DNA of 64,000 nucleotides from Methylobacterium currus. Its GTDB lineage: Bacteria > Pseudomonadota > Alphaproteobacteria > Rhizobiales > Beijerinckiaceae. Each line of letters opens with the position of its first letter. Position 1 is the stretch's first letter. The notes beneath the pieces were generated by a model. It was given only the letters and a program-made list of their open reading frames with translations. It ran no database searches and had not been told where the DNA came from. Positions 18,944 to 30,959 of the stretch are shown one piece after another. The translations under genes were made by a program, and so were the position numbers. The DNA is taken from NCBI RefSeq assembly GCF_003058325.1, contig NZ_CP028843.1, forward strand, positions 3,841,501-3,905,500. Direction: 5' to 3'.

Positions 18944-19972
18944 ATGGCCACCTCGCGAGCCGCCTTGGCGCCCGGCCTGCTCTGGGCGATGTCCTTCGAT
19001 GAGCACGGATGCGGCCGTCGACTTTCGGCTGAGGAGGCGCTCGCCGATCTCGCCGCCTTCGGCGGTGGCTTCCTCTGGCTGCACTTCGACCTGGATACGG
19101 CCGAGCTAGGACCGCTTGTTGATACCGGGCAGGTCGGGCCGCGGCCGCTCGCCGAGGCGGTGTACCGCCCCGACGAGCACCAGCGCGTCACCGTCGAGGA
19201 CGGTTATGTCGGCGGCGTGGTGGCCGACCTCGCCCGGCCAGGTGCCAAGCCCGATACGGCCGGGCGCCTGCACTTCGTCATGGGCCCACGCACGCTGGTA
19301 AGCGGGCGCCGAGGCCCGACCGAGAGCCCGGACGCCACCCGCGAGATGGCCGAGAAAGGCCGGCGGATTCCCTCGCCGGTGCTGCTCCTGGAGACGATGG
19401 TCGGCTACGTGGTCGCCGCCATGGCGGCGACCGGCCAGCGGCTCTCGGACGAGGTTGACGGGATCGAGGACCGGGTCCTCGACGAACGGGTGCGCGACGA
19501 CCGACGGCGCCTGGGCCCGATCCGCCGGAGCGCCGTGCGCCTGCACCGTCAACTGCTCGGCCTCGCGGCGGTGTTCCACCGGCTGGAGACCGACGACGCA
19601 ACAGAACACCTGCAAGGGTCCGCGGTGGCCGTCGCGGCACGGCTCGCACAGCGGCTGGACGCCCTCGACCGGGACGTGACGGCCCTCGCCGAGCGCGCCC
19701 GGCTGCTGCAGGAGGAGGTTGGCGCCCGGGTGGCGGAAGAGAGCAACCGGCAGCTTTACGTGCTCTCGGTCCTTTCGGCACTGTTCCTGCCGCCGACCTT
19801 CATCACAGGCCTGTTCGGCATGAACGTGAAGGGCCTGCCCTTCGCCGAGGACCCCCGCGGGTTCCTGTTCGTACTCGGCCTGAGCCTCCTGTCGGCAGCG
19901 GCGACCTACGGCATCATCCACGCCCTCGGCATCCGGCCTCCACGCGGTTCCGACGCTCCGCGTGGGCAATGA
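18944..19972 (+). CDS. CorA-family divalent metal ion transporter
   Basis: ATG at 18944 is preferred. A TTG at 18920 would add eight residues. The protein has a large soluble N-terminal domain with long helices (residues ~140-265, including LDERVRDDRRRLGPIRRSAV). Two C-terminal helices follow, with the CorA/ZntB loop signature GMNVKGLP after the first (VLSALFLPPTFITGLFGMNV). It forms a pentameric inner-membrane channel/transporter for Mg2+, Co2+, Ni2+ or Zn2+. The N-terminal sequence resembles the ZntB-like branch, so zinc is possible. Confidence 0.9.
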   Translation: MATSRAALAPGLLWAMSFDEHGCGRRLSAEEALADLAAFGGGFLWLHFDLDTAELGPLVDTGQVGPRPLAEAVYRPDEHQRVTVEDGYVGGVVADLARPGAKPDTAGRLHFVMGPRTLVSGRRGPTESPDATREMAEKGRRIPSPVLLLETMVGYVVAAMAATGQRLSDEVDGIEDRVLDERVRDDRRRLGPIRRSAVRLHRQLLGLAAVFHRLETDDATEHLQGSAVAVAARLAQRLDALDRDVTALAERARLLQEEVGARVAEESNRQLYVLSVLSALFLPPTFITGLFGMNVKGLPFAEDPRGFLFVLGLSLLSAAATYGIIHALGIRPPRGSDAPRGQ

Positions 19973-20009
19973 CATGATGTACTGGCGCCGCCCCTCCGCC
20001 CACGCACGG

Positions 20010-20882
20010 TCAGGCTTTCGCGTGGGCCGGGGCGACCTCACCGCCGAGCAGGCATCCGACGGGCCGGTTTCCCGCGAAGCCGATCCTGACACGGATCTCC
20101 GACAGCCGGCCCATGGCGCGACCTTGATGGACACGGATCACGCCGTCGTCGGGCGGAGCTGTCCCGTCGTGGAGCAAGCCGAAGGCCAGGGCCGCCGCGG
20201 CGATGCCGGTCGCGGCGTCTTCCGGGTAGCCGGACGAACGCGGGAACTGGCGCGCTTCGAACAGGCGCGCCGCCCTGTCAACGACCGCGTAAGGGTAGAG
20301 GCCAGTCGAGCCAACCCGCGTGCACACGGCCTCGACGGAGGCTGGATCGGGAGCCAGGCCGTTGAGGATCTCCGGGTCGCGCACCGGAACCAGCGTCTTC
20401 ACGCGCGACGTGGCGGCATTATGCGCCGGCAGGTCGGCGAGCGCGTCTCGGTTGATGCGGAGAGCCGTGCAAACCTCGCCCAACCACGCCGGCGTGAGGG
20501 GCACCACGCGGCCGGGAGGCTGGGTGATTTCGACCTCCCAGGAGCCTGCGTCGCGCACCTTCACGTAGCCGGTCACGGTGCCGCTCGCGGTCGCGACCCG
20601 TACCGGGCCGCGTGGCAATCGTCCTTGGCGGGCGAGTACCCAGAGAGCGCCGACCGTGGCGTGGGCGCACATCTCCATCTCGTGGTTGGGTACGAAGAAG
20701 CGGAACCTGAAGTCGTGGGCGTCGTCCTCGGCAGGCAGCACGAAGCCGCTCTCATGCCCGTGCCGCCGCGCGACGTCCCGCATCTCGTCCGCATCCATGC
20801 CCGCGGCATCCGTCACAACGGGGCAGGGATTGCCGCCGCCGCCATCGTAGGTGAAGACGTCGACCACCTCGATCTCGGCCAT
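20010..20882 (-). CDS. PhzF-family isomerase-like protein
   Basis: ATG at 20882 (MAEIEVVDVFTYDGGGGNPC) gives 290 residues with the standard PhzF opening VFT...GNP. Further signatures are FFVPNHEMEMCAHATVGALW in the N-terminal half and RSSGYPEDAATGIAAAALAF in the C-terminal half, the two matching strands of the diaminopimelate-epimerase-like double fold. The usual catalytic Glu after VPAE-like motifs corresponds to the HESGFVLPAEDD segment. It is a cytoplasmic isomerase of unknown substrate, not evidence for phenazine synthesis because no other phz genes are present. Confidence 0.88.
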   Translation of the reverse strand: MAEIEVVDVFTYDGGGGNPCPVVTDAAGMDADEMRDVARRHGHESGFVLPAEDDAHDFRFRFFVPNHEMEMCAHATVGALWVLARQGRLPRGPVRVATASGTVTGYVKVRDAGSWEVEITQPPGRVVPLTPAWLGEVCTALRINRDALADLPAHNAATSRVKTLVPVRDPEILNGLAPDPASVEAVCTRVGSTGLYPYAVVDRAARLFEARQFPRSSGYPEDAATGIAAAALAFGLLHDGTAPPDDGVIRVHQGRAMGRLSEIRVRIGFAGNRPVGCLLGGEVAPAHAKA

Positions 20883-21009
20883 GTCGCGAACCTCCGGGCG
20901 CTCGGGTTTCCGGACCGCGTGCGCATCTAGCGCACCACGTTCGAAAGGCATGCCCGGGATGCTCCGTCCGCCGCGGCAAACGCCAAGGCCGGTTGCCAAT
21001 GCACCAGGC

Positions 21010-22250
21010 TCAAGCCCGTCCCAGTACGATCCGAAGCTGGTGCGCGAGTTGGTCGCGCTGGTAGGGCTTGCTGAGGAGGGGGAGGTCGGCGGGCACGCCC
21101 TGCTCGTCGAGCGCCGTGCCCGTGTAGCCGGAGGTCAGCAGCACCCGCAGCCCAGGCCGCAAACGCCGCGCCTCGACCGTGAGCTGCACGCCGTTCATGC
21201 CGCCTGGCATGATCACGTCCGAGAACAGGATGTCTATCCGCTCCGGGCCGCCCAGGCGCTCCAGGGCCTCGGAGGCACGGGTCGCGGTCAGGGTCCGGTA
21301 GCCGAGCTCGCCCAGGCTCTCCACCGCCATCTCCAACACCGCCGGCTCGTCCTCGACCACCAGTACCACTTCGCCAGAGGCGGCCCGGCGCAGCGGCAGC
21401 GGGTCGTCGGGTCGGGTTTCCACCGCCTTCTCGGCCGAGCGCGGCAGGTAGAGCTCGACGGAGGTGCCGCGACCCGCTTCGCTCTTGATCTGCGCGTGCC
21501 CGCCGGCCTGCCGCACGAAGCCGTAGACCTGGCTGAGGCCGAGGCCGGTGCCCTTGCCGACGTCCTTGGTCGTGAAGAACGGCTCGAACGCTCGTGTAAG
21601 CGTGGCGGCATCCATGCCGTGGCCGGTGTCCGAGACGGAGACGAGCACGTAGGCCCCGGGCCGACGCCCGAGGTTGTTAGCAGCCTGTAATCGTCGCCGT
21701 CCACGCTCTTCGGGAGGAGGTGGACATAGCGGGTCACCGCCACGGTCCCCGCAAGCGCCAGCATGCCGACCGGGCCGACGCGCGACGGCGGCACCGTCCT
21801 GTCGCGCCCGTCACCCTGCATGATAGCGTAGGGGATCGTGAAGAGCGGGGGGCCGAGATGCCAGAAGGTCCAGAGCCAGGTCGTCGTGTCCGGACCGCTG
21901 CCCAGGATGCGTCCCTGAGCGAGGACATTCGGGAACGACAGCATCTGCAGAAGCACGGCCAGCGTCACGTAGAGGCTGCCGGTCCCGAGCACGAGCAGCG
22001 ACGCCAAGCGAGTGCGCCGATATTGGGTGGGGAGAAGGTAGGTGGTCAGGCCGTAGACCACGATGAGGGCCGATTGGTAGACCGACACGAAGCCGGGCAT
22101 CGGCGGCATGGGCCGGCTCGCGACCGGGAGGAGCACGAGCGTGACCGCGCCGAAGCCGAAGCTGACGAGGCCGGCGAGCAAGCGTTGCCTCCTGCCGGGC
22201 CGGGCGGTGGCGAGGGTTGCGAGCGTGATACCCGCTGCGGGCATGCCCAT
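21010..22250 (-). pseudogene. MASE4-type hybrid histidine kinase with internal deletion
   Basis: From ATG 22250 the first ~195 codons encode a membrane sensor resembling MASE4 (VSVYQSALIVVYGLTTYLLP, then LWTFWHLGPPLFTIPYAIMQ). Around 21665-21690 the frame changes and coding resumes inside a histidine-kinase ATPase domain (SVSDTGHGMDAATLTRAFEP, GTGLGLSQVYGFVRQAGGHA). It ends with a receiver whose Asp lies in ILFSDVIMPGG and Lys in LLSKPYQ. The dimerisation/phospho-acceptor domain and the ATPase N-box are missing, so an internal deletion joined the two parts out of frame. The fragment cannot autophosphorylate. Confidence 0.78.
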
Positions 22251-22410
22251 TGTGTGCTCCGTGCCGAAGCGCGATGGCTGACCGTGCCGGCAAGTCGCTC
22301 GCGAAGATGAGGATTACCATGGCGTCGGTCGAGCCGCCATTCGCCCGCCAGTGCGGTCGGAACGACGCAGGGATGCTCGTGCAGCCGCAGGAGTATGTCG
22401 GAATACTGCC

Positions 22411-22788
22411 TTAGGCCGCGTCCTCGTCGTCGGGCATACACTTGGGGAGCCAGGGTCCGTTCACGGCGAACCGGTCTTCGTCAAGCTCCTTGAACGGGCG
22501 CCCCTCGACGATGCGCTGGCGCAACTTCTGCCGTAGCCTCCCGGCCCAAATCGTCTTCCCCGGTGCGGCCTTGCCGTACCGCGCGGTGGCCCCCATCCAG
22601 CCGTCCGGCAGCTTGGCCATGATGTTCCTGACGGTGAGCGGGCCGTTCGCCGAAAGAGTGTCGTGAACGGTGGCCATGAAGAGCAGCCAGAACTTGCGGG
22701 GGGTCAGCCGCGGCGTGACCGGGTCGTCCGGTGCCATCTTACTGGGCGATGGTCTCGATGCCTGCCGCTGCGGCGTCACGGGTTCCAT
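22411..22788 (-). CDS. Hypothetical protein
   Basis: 125 residues from ATG 22788, preceded by a frame that belongs to the KfrA-like remnant. It has a basic, proline-rich lead (residues 1-30), then TPRKFWLLFMATVHDTLSAN, GPLTVRNIMAKLPDGWMGAT and a basic tail (RLRQKLRQRIVEGRPFKELD). It looks like a small helical, possibly nucleic-acid-binding protein, but no family was recognised. It lies directly downstream of the KfrA-like gene on the same strand, so a plasmid-maintenance context is likely. Confidence 0.55.
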   Translation of the reverse strand: MEPVTPQRQASRPSPSKMAPDDPVTPRLTPRKFWLLFMATVHDTLSANGPLTVRNIMAKLPDGWMGATARYGKAAPGKTIWAGRLRQKLRQRIVEGRPFKELDEDRFAVNGPWLPKCMPDDEDAA

Positions 22789-23533
22789 GAGCACGAAGCG
22801 ACCCTCACCTCGGCGACGCCCTCCCCTGCCTCGGCCCGCTGTAGCAGGTGGTAGCGCAGCCAGGCGGGCGTGAGCGGCATCCCGATCCGCGCTCTCCTGT
22901 CCTTCAGCGCCGCGGGGAGCGGCCCGTGCAGGGCGTGCACGGCCAGGAGCCCTGCCGGCACATCTCCGCCTCGACCGCCTGCCGCACCTCGTCCCAGAAG
23001 GCATCGGCCGTGCGGGCAAGGGATTGGCCCATGAGGATGCCGATGAATGCGGCCTCCGTGCTTGGCGGATCGAGCGGCGCCGGTGCGGGCACGGGTTCCG
23101 GGTTGCTCACCGGCGCGCCGGCCCTGAGGCGGTCGACCTCGGCCTGGAGCGCCGCGACACGCGCCTCCAGCAGGTCGGCATGCGCCAGCGCCTCGTCGCG
23201 GATCCGCTCGTTCGCCTCGCGCTCCCTGGCAGCCAGGTCGGCCTCAGCGAGGCGCTCCCGGGCCATCTCGATGCGCGCCCGCTCAAGCACCTGCGCGGCG
23301 AACCGCGCCAGCACCCCCTGCAGCGCCAGGGGCAGGCCGGCCTCCTCGACCACCGGCTGGTAGTCGCGCCTCGCCTTCCACCGGGAGAGCGACGGGCCGA
23401 TGCCCTCGTGCGAGCCGCCGCCTAGTTCCTTGCGCACGGTCCGGACCGAGACGCGCTCCTTGGCGCCGCCCTTGGGCTTGCCGCGCGCCCTTATCCGGTC
23501 GGCCACCGCCTAGACCCCGTTCTCCGTCACCAT
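22776..23533 (-). pseudogene. KfrA-like plasmid DNA-binding protein, interrupted
   Basis: The longest uninterrupted part is 22904-23506 (200 codons): VSVRTVRKELGGGSHEGIGP and SLSRWKARR form the KfrA N-terminal DNA-binding domain, followed by a ~70-residue Ala/Arg/Glu coiled coil. Upstream in the same frame, ATG 23533 gives MVTENGV, then TAG (23510-23512), then AVADRIRARG. In KfrA proteins a Trp is usual there. Near 22955 the frame appears to shift, because VPAGLLAVHALHGPLPAALK onward to 22776 looks more protein-like than the terminal CTPCTGRSPRR. KfrA proteins are nucleoid-like autoregulators aiding plasmid stability. Two lesions suggest decay or sequencing errors. Confidence 0.65.
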
Positions 23534-23780
23534 ACCGCCGCCCTCGCCCGACGCGACGATCATGCGGCGTGGGCGTTAAGAATCGGTCGCCGCGGAACCG
23601 GCGTTCCACCTCGTCGGGTCGTTCCGGGAGGAACGGGTCACGCGTGCCGGTACCCGTTACGCGCTTTCCCGCGAGTCGCGCCGGCGCCCGACCGGACGAC
23701 TCAGGTGGATCCCCTGTACTCCGCCCGAGTTCACGGATCGGCGGTCGCCGGTTGCCGGCACCGCACCGGAGTGCCCGCAC

Positions 23781-24332
23781 TTGCCCCAGACCGCCCCGCC
23801 GCTGAGCCGCCTGCCGACCTTCTCCGACGACTGCCACGTGCACGTCGTCGTCGAGACGCCCAAGGGCAGCCCGAACAAGTACGCCTTCTCGGACGCTCTC
23901 GGCGCCTTCCAGTTCAAGATGGTCCTGCCCGAGGGCACGAGCTTCCCGTACGACTTCGGCATGATCCCCTCGACGAAGGGCGCCGACGGCGACCCGCTCG
24001 ACGTCCTGCTCCTCCTCGACGCGCCGGCTTTCCCGGGCTGCGTGCTGGAGGCGCGGCTGGTCGGCGTCATCGAGGCGGAGCAGCGCGAGCGCGACGGGAC
24101 CTGGGAGCGCAACGACCGGCTGGTCGGGGTGGCGGTGAAGGCCCGCACCCACGCTCACATCCACGCGCTCGACGACCTGCGCCCGGGCATGCTGGACGAG
24201 GTCGAGGCATTCTTCGGCCACTACAATCAGCTTGCCGGCAAGGACTTCAAGGTGCTCCGGCGCGGCGACGCCGAGGCCGCGCTCGCGCTCGTCCGGCATG
24301 GCACCGAGGCGTTCGGACGCGCGTGCGGCTGA
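23781..24332 (+). CDS. ppa: Inorganic pyrophosphatase, family I
   Basis: 183 residues. The active-site block FPYDFGMIPSTKGADGDPLD contains the D-x-D-P-x-D-like metal site of family I enzymes (DGDPLDVLLLLD). SPNKYAF matches the Lys/Tyr phosphate-binding region. It hydrolyses PPi to two phosphates, driving biosynthetic reactions in the cytoplasm. The listed start is TTG 23781 and no ATG is near, so the start is uncertain by a few codons. The sequence is divergent from the usual housekeeping type, with an insertion around VIEAEQRERDGTWERNDRLV, and resembles extra copies found on accessory regions. Confidence 0.88.
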   Translation: MPQTAPPLSRLPTFSDDCHVHVVVETPKGSPNKYAFSDALGAFQFKMVLPEGTSFPYDFGMIPSTKGADGDPLDVLLLLDAPAFPGCVLEARLVGVIEAEQRERDGTWERNDRLVGVAVKARTHAHIHALDDLRPGMLDEVEAFFGHYNQLAGKDFKVLRRGDAEAALALVRHGTEAFGRACG

Positions 24333-24642
24333 ACGGCGTCGCGTTCCTTGTGGATAACCGGCGGGCGGCCGGCGACCTGGGCGGTGGTCCGAGGCCGACC
24401 TGGGCGGCCTGCGTGCTGGTCAAGGCCGCGACGCCCCGGGCGGCGCTCCCCGCTCTCGGACGGGCCGCCGGGCCACGCGGCGGGGCCAGGTCCCCATACG
24501 CCCCGTCCAGGTCGGTCGCCTGGGCGCCCGGCTTCGCAACCATGCCGCCCAGGTCGTTGTCCGGACAGGGTTTTCTTCCGCTACCGGGTTCCCTTTCGCC
24601 CTTCGGTATGGCTCCCTTGGAGGGCTGGCGAGGAGGCGGGAC
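24333..24642. other. Intergenic region without recognisable gene
   Basis: About 310 GC-rich bases after the pyrophosphatase gene. No plausible gene, RNA or long repeat was seen. A good ribosome-binding sequence (AGGAGGCGGGAC) at its end belongs to the next gene. Confidence 0.4.
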
Positions 24643-24879
24643 ATGTGGAACGAGAAACGGGCCATCGACCTGGAGACCCAGATCGCGGCGGAGTACGCCT
24701 CGCTCTTGGATCACATCGAGGGAAGGCTGGTCCCGCTCCTGGTTCGGCGCGCCTCGCTCAAGGCGGCCTTACCGGCCGCCGCCTCGGTCTCAGACGCCCC
24801 GCGCTCAACCGTCGTGCCTTCGCCGAGGACCGGCCGTCCGAAGCCGTGTCCGCCCCGCGTCGGCAGGCTCCCCGGATGA
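24643..24879 (+). CDS. Small hypothetical protein
   Basis: 78 residues from ATG 24643, preceded by a strong Shine-Dalgarno-like AGGAGGCGGG. The first half (RAIDLETQIAAEYASLLDHI) is a likely amphipathic helix. The second half is Pro/Arg-rich and low-complexity. No family was recognised. Its stop overlaps the next ATG by four bases (ATGA), indicating translational coupling with the following gene. Confidence 0.5.
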   Translation: MWNEKRAIDLETQIAAEYASLLDHIEGRLVPLLVRRASLKAALPAAASVSDAPRSTVVPSPRTGRPKPCPPRVGRLPG

Positions 24880-25376
24880 GGGCCCACACGGCGCAGTTGA
24901 TCGTCGACGCCCTTTGGGAGGCGCCTTGCCACCGGCTGCCCGACGCCGCCCTCAACCGCCTCGTCGTGGATGCCGGGTACACCCGGGACGCCGCCGAGAG
25001 GGTCAAGACCCGCCTGAGGAAGCTCGGCGTCCTGATCAAGGACGCCCGCATCGGCTTCTGGTCGCTCGCCCCGTACGTCCTCGAACCGGGGGCGGCGGTC
25101 CCGGCCACGGGCGGCCGGGGCGGCGACGCGCTGGAAGCCGAGGCCGGCCTCGCCATCGTGGAGGCGCTGACCGCCGCCGGCGCGGCCGGGCTGACGGGGG
25201 ACGACCTCCTCATGGAGGCGGCGCGCTGGGGCATCCCGCCGACGCGGACCGTCCTGGTGCAGAGCCGCCTCCGGACGGAACGGCTCATCGAGTGCGGCCG
25301 CGGCCTGGGCGCCCGCTGGCGGATTGCGGGTGCCGGGCCGTGGACTGAGGGCGACCGGCCGTCGGCGTTCCGCTGA
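24876..25376 (+). CDS. Hypothetical protein, possible winged-helix fold
   Basis: 166 residues from ATG 24876. It appears to contain two similar helix-rich units: AQLIVDALWEAPCHRLPDAA then AERVKTRLRKLGVLIK, and AIVEALTAAGAAGLTGDDLL then TVLVQSRLRTERLIECG. The helix-turn-helix-like spacing followed by a short strand (GARWRIAG, IGFWSLAP) suggests tandem winged helices that might bind DNA. That is inference from pattern only. Coupled to the preceding small gene. Confidence 0.5.
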   Translation: MRAHTAQLIVDALWEAPCHRLPDAALNRLVVDAGYTRDAAERVKTRLRKLGVLIKDARIGFWSLAPYVLEPGAAVPATGGRGGDALEAEAGLAIVEALTAAGAAGLTGDDLLMEAARWGIPPTRTVLVQSRLRTERLIECGRGLGARWRIAGAGPWTEGDRPSAFR

Positions 25377-25615
25377 CGGCTTCGCAGCCCCTGGCCCGGC
25401 AGGACACAGGGCACCCGGGCGAGGGAGCTGAGGCCGCTTCCCCGACGCGCCCTTCATACCCGGGTCGGTATAGCCAAGCGTTCATGCCGACCCGGCCCCA
25501 GGATGTGGCTTTCGACGTTCCTCCGCACCCTCAGGTGCCTAGAAGATTAGGATGACACCCGTGCGAGGGAGCCGGGGAACACGCACGGGCGGGTCCCCCA
25601 GAGCGGGCGTCAGGC

Positions 25616-26194
25616 TCAGTCGAGTTCGAGCAGAGATCTGACTCCCTGCCGAACGTGACGGGCTCCCTCGCGGAAGCCGCTGTTTCGACCGGTCTCCCAG
25701 GCAGCTATAGCGATCTTCACTTCGCGGCACGTTGCACCATCTTCGAGCGTTAAGATCGGGGACTTGGCGTCGGTGAGCGCCTCGGACCAGATCTGGATTC
25801 TGACGCCCGTGAGACCCCAACCGGCGACCCGGATCTCGTACCCCGGGAACGAACCCAAGCTTTCGAGAACCGCGCTCTTACGATGGATGCTTTGCATCTT
25901 GCGAAGGCAGTTTAGCTGGTCGTCAGCTACAATTGAAGGGTCGCACCCGGCTGGGTTCTCTACGCCTTCGACGAACCTGCGGGCTGCGCGGACGGCCACT
26001 TCGGCCGCAGTCACCCTATGGCTCCCGCTCCGCTCGCGCGGGGCGGGAGCCGCGGCGACGTGCGGCGCAAGAGCGGCGGCGATCGCTTCGTTGCCATGGC
26101 CGATTAACGCATCGAGATCCAGCGCCAGAATCGCTGCAACCGCGAGGTTTTCCGGGTCGTTCAAATCGGCCTGAGCGGTGGTGGGTATCGTCAC
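25616..26194 (-). CDS. Hypothetical protein
   Basis: 192 residues from GTG 26194 (MTIPTTAQADLNDPENLAVA). It has an Ala-rich helical N-terminal half and a C-terminal half with alternating strands (SFPGYEIRVAGWGLTGVRIQ). There is no signal peptide or membrane segment. No family was recognised. The gene stands alone, with decayed genes on both sides. Confidence 0.5.
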   Translation of the reverse strand: MTIPTTAQADLNDPENLAVAAILALDLDALIGHGNEAIAAALAPHVAAAPAPRERSGSHRVTAAEVAVRAARRFVEGVENPAGCDPSIVADDQLNCLRKMQSIHRKSAVLESLGSFPGYEIRVAGWGLTGVRIQIWSEALTDAKSPILTLEDGATCREVKIAIAAWETGRNSGFREGARHVRQGVRSLLELD

Positions 26195-26304
26195 GGTGGG
26201 CGGCTCCGGTTCGGGGTGGGTGGGACGCTCGATCGACGTTCGACTGAGGCCCGTTCGAGGCCGGTGGTGAGCCGCAGTTTGCGGCGCCGGCCCCGAGGCG
26301 GGGT

Positions 26305-26948
26305 TCAGGCGGCGGCGATCGAGGAGGCCTTGATCGAGGCTGAGACGGCGGCCTGGAAGGCAGCCACGAGCGCATCGACGGCGTCACGGTTCCTCGAAGG
26401 GCGGTCTACCGTCGCCTTAGCCTCCCCGTCCTGCCAAAGCGTGTACCGGGCAGGTAGGACGCCATGGCGCGCATCCTCCATAAAGACGTAGTAGGCTTCA
26501 CTGACGTAGCGTTAGCCGAGCTTAATACCCAGTCGGTGCAATTCGACGCGTGGTATCTCGTTGCCTTCGACTTCGTCCCACCAGTCTCCCCACACTTGGT
26601 GTGCGGTGACGAGGTAGAGATCGCCGCGAACCGTGCGGGCCTCCTGCTCAACGCGCCAAGCCTCGACGCCGTCTTGTCGAGGAAGGGGATCCGCAGATCG
26701 CGGGCGATCCAGCACGCTTTGTCCTCGGGCTGCACGGCGTCGACTGACCTATGCAGGGCGCCGCCGTAGCTGCCTGTCCAGGATCCGAACACCTGGCGAG
26801 CGCTACCGTCCGCGCTCCACGCGCGCACGTAGCTGCCGGGCATGCCGTTGATGTATGTTATGCCTTCGCGGACCACCACGCTGTAGTCCTTGGTGAAGGC
26901 ATTGAACAGCGTCGGGCTCGTGCGCTTGACGGTGATGATTTCATCCAT
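26305..26948 (-). pseudogene. Unknown-family gene broken by a frameshift and a nonsense codon
   Basis: Three segments read as one protein. From ATG 26948 come MDEIITVKRTSPTLFNAFTK through CWIARDLRIPFLD. Near 26670-26690 the frame shifts to DGVEAWRVEQEARTVRGDLY and VWGDWWDEVEGNEIPRVELH. This stops at TAA 26512-26514, after which the same frame continues RYVSEAYYVFMEDARHGVLP and AVDALVAAFQAAVSASIKAS to TGA 26305-26307. The continuity of protein-like sequence across the stop shows decay. No family was recognised. Confidence 0.6.
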
Positions 26949-26989
26949 GATGGCGATCTCCGATGACGGTGCCCGAGTGAGGCGGGGGG

Positions 26990-27036
26990 GGTCTACCTGA
27001 CGAGCCGTCCCGCGGGGGCGGCTCGTCAGGTAGACC
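26990..27036. repeat. Perfect 18-bp inverted repeat with 11-base loop
   Basis: Left arm GGTCTACCTGACGAGCCG (26990-27007) and its exact reverse complement at 27019-27036 form a very stable hairpin. A second palindrome CCGGGG-CGAT-CCCCGG overlaps its right edge (27035-27050). It lies about 40 bases upstream of the broken gene starting at 26948. It could be a terminator lacking a U-run, the end of a lost mobile element, or a binding site. The remainder of 26949-27360 shows no gene. Confidence 0.8.
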
Positions 27037-27360
27037 GGGGCGATCCCCGGCCCCTGGTCCCCTAGAGGTCGTTAAGCGCGGTGACGTGCCGTCGGTAGGC
27101 GGCTAGGTCGAAAAATCAGGATGCGTCGGCCATCCGCTCGGTGGCGGAGAGCGCCTCGGTTGGATCCTCGCAATTGAAGGCGCGGCCAGTGCCCGGTGTG
27201 GTCGCGGCAATCAGTCAGATAGTCTCTCGCGGTCAAACGCCGACCGCGTTGCAAGACGGATCAAGTACTACCTTTGATTGGCCTTAAATCAATCGGTTAT
27301 GCCGCTGTCGATAGCAAGCGTCTGTGCTAAATAGACAAAATACTTTGCAAGTTAATATAG

Positions 27361-27828
27361 TCAATTACGGTGAGTATCGATATCTATCCGGCCTGGCAAT
27401 AGCCTTGGTGAAATAATAATTTCTTTAATTAAGTATGCCTGAACCTCATCATCCTTTAGAAGACTAACTTTTGGAGACGGTGCTATCTCTGCATCTATCC
27501 AGATCTGTTCATCATTATATTTTTTTGAGCGTCTGGATTTTCTAAATAGTTTAAGAGAAATCCCTCCGAAAATCCTTTCTTGAAACGTAAATTCAAACAT
27601 TTCGGCGGTAGATTTATGCACAGATTCTACAATAAACCGACGGTTTTCCTCTAGCACGTATATCATAGAAAGATTTTCTGGATCAATCACAGCAGGTAAT
27701 TTTCTTGATTCATTAGATATCAGAAATTTTAAATCTTCACTCCACGCATATTTAAGCGGAGTACCGCAGATTGAGATATGATTCCGACGCAGTTCAATCG
27801 ATACAATTACTTTCGGCAACATATGCAT
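27361..27828 (-). CDS. AT-rich hypothetical protein
   Basis: 155 residues. The ATG at 27828 (or the one two codons in) starts MHMLPKVIVSIELRRNHISI. It is predicted mixed alpha/beta, rich in Ile, Lys, Asn and Phe, with basic patch LFRKSRRSKKYNDEQIW. Base composition is strikingly lower in GC than the surroundings, with A/T in many third positions, a sign of acquisition from another source. No family was recognised. No membrane segment or signal peptide. Confidence 0.6.
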   Translation of the reverse strand: MHMLPKVIVSIELRRNHISICGTPLKYAWSEDLKFLISNESRKLPAVIDPENLSMIYVLEENRRFIVESVHKSTAEMFEFTFQERIFGGISLKLFRKSRRSKKYNDEQIWIDAEIAPSPKVSLLKDDEVQAYLIKEIIISPRLLPGRIDIDTHRN

Positions 27829-27887
27829 TCTCCATCACACAGTGCACGACTCTCAACCTCGATAGGATATTCGCGATATAAATTCAT

Positions 27888-28235
27888 CTAGCTATCGTTT
27901 TCCATAAGCATTCTCCTAGAGTTTGGACTGATACGATTGTCTTCGATCTCAACTATCCAAGATTGCAACCGTGCCGCACGGAGCATCAACTCGGAACGCT
28001 TTTCCGCAAGAAGTCGATATATTAAAACTGTCGCCCACCAAGGCGGAGCCCGATTATCAGCGTTCATCCATTGATGAACTGCGGCAGCACTAATTGCAGC
28101 ATCGGTACCTCTAATTCTAGTAAGATCTCGTGCTAGATCGGAATACCATTTCTTTCCTGGCCCATAGAGATACGAAGCAATTTCAGAGACCTCCTCGCGC
28201 GACAGCGGGGAGTCTTTTTCCAGACTGACGGGCAA
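27888..28235 (-). CDS. AT-rich hypothetical protein, possible HTH
   Basis: 115 residues from a TTG start at 28235 (MPVSLEKDSPLSREEVSEIA). The centre, KWYSDLARDLTRIRG then ISAAAVHQWMNADNRAPPWW, has the look of a Cro-like helix-turn-helix, with a Trp-containing recognition helix and a following helix ATVLIYRLLAEKR. It shares the low-GC character of its downstream neighbour and lies 60 bases upstream on the same strand, so the two may form one operon. Function is inferred only as possible DNA binding. Confidence 0.55.
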   Translation of the reverse strand: MPVSLEKDSPLSREEVSEIASYLYGPGKKWYSDLARDLTRIRGTDAAISAAAVHQWMNADNRAPPWWATVLIYRLLAEKRSELMLRAARLQSWIVEIEDNRISPNSRRMLMENDS

Positions 28236-30924
<2,689 letters not shown>

Positions 30925-30959
30925 TCAAGCGGGCTCCGTTCAGGCGTACCCTCGAACGG

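Noticed and set aside
19106..20134. 342-codon minus-strand frame across corA
   Set aside because: Shadow of corA, which has the GMN motif and a normal length.
20010..20882. Phenazine biosynthesis locus from the PhzF-like gene
   Set aside because: No other phz genes are nearby; the PhzF fold is widespread in unrelated isomerases.
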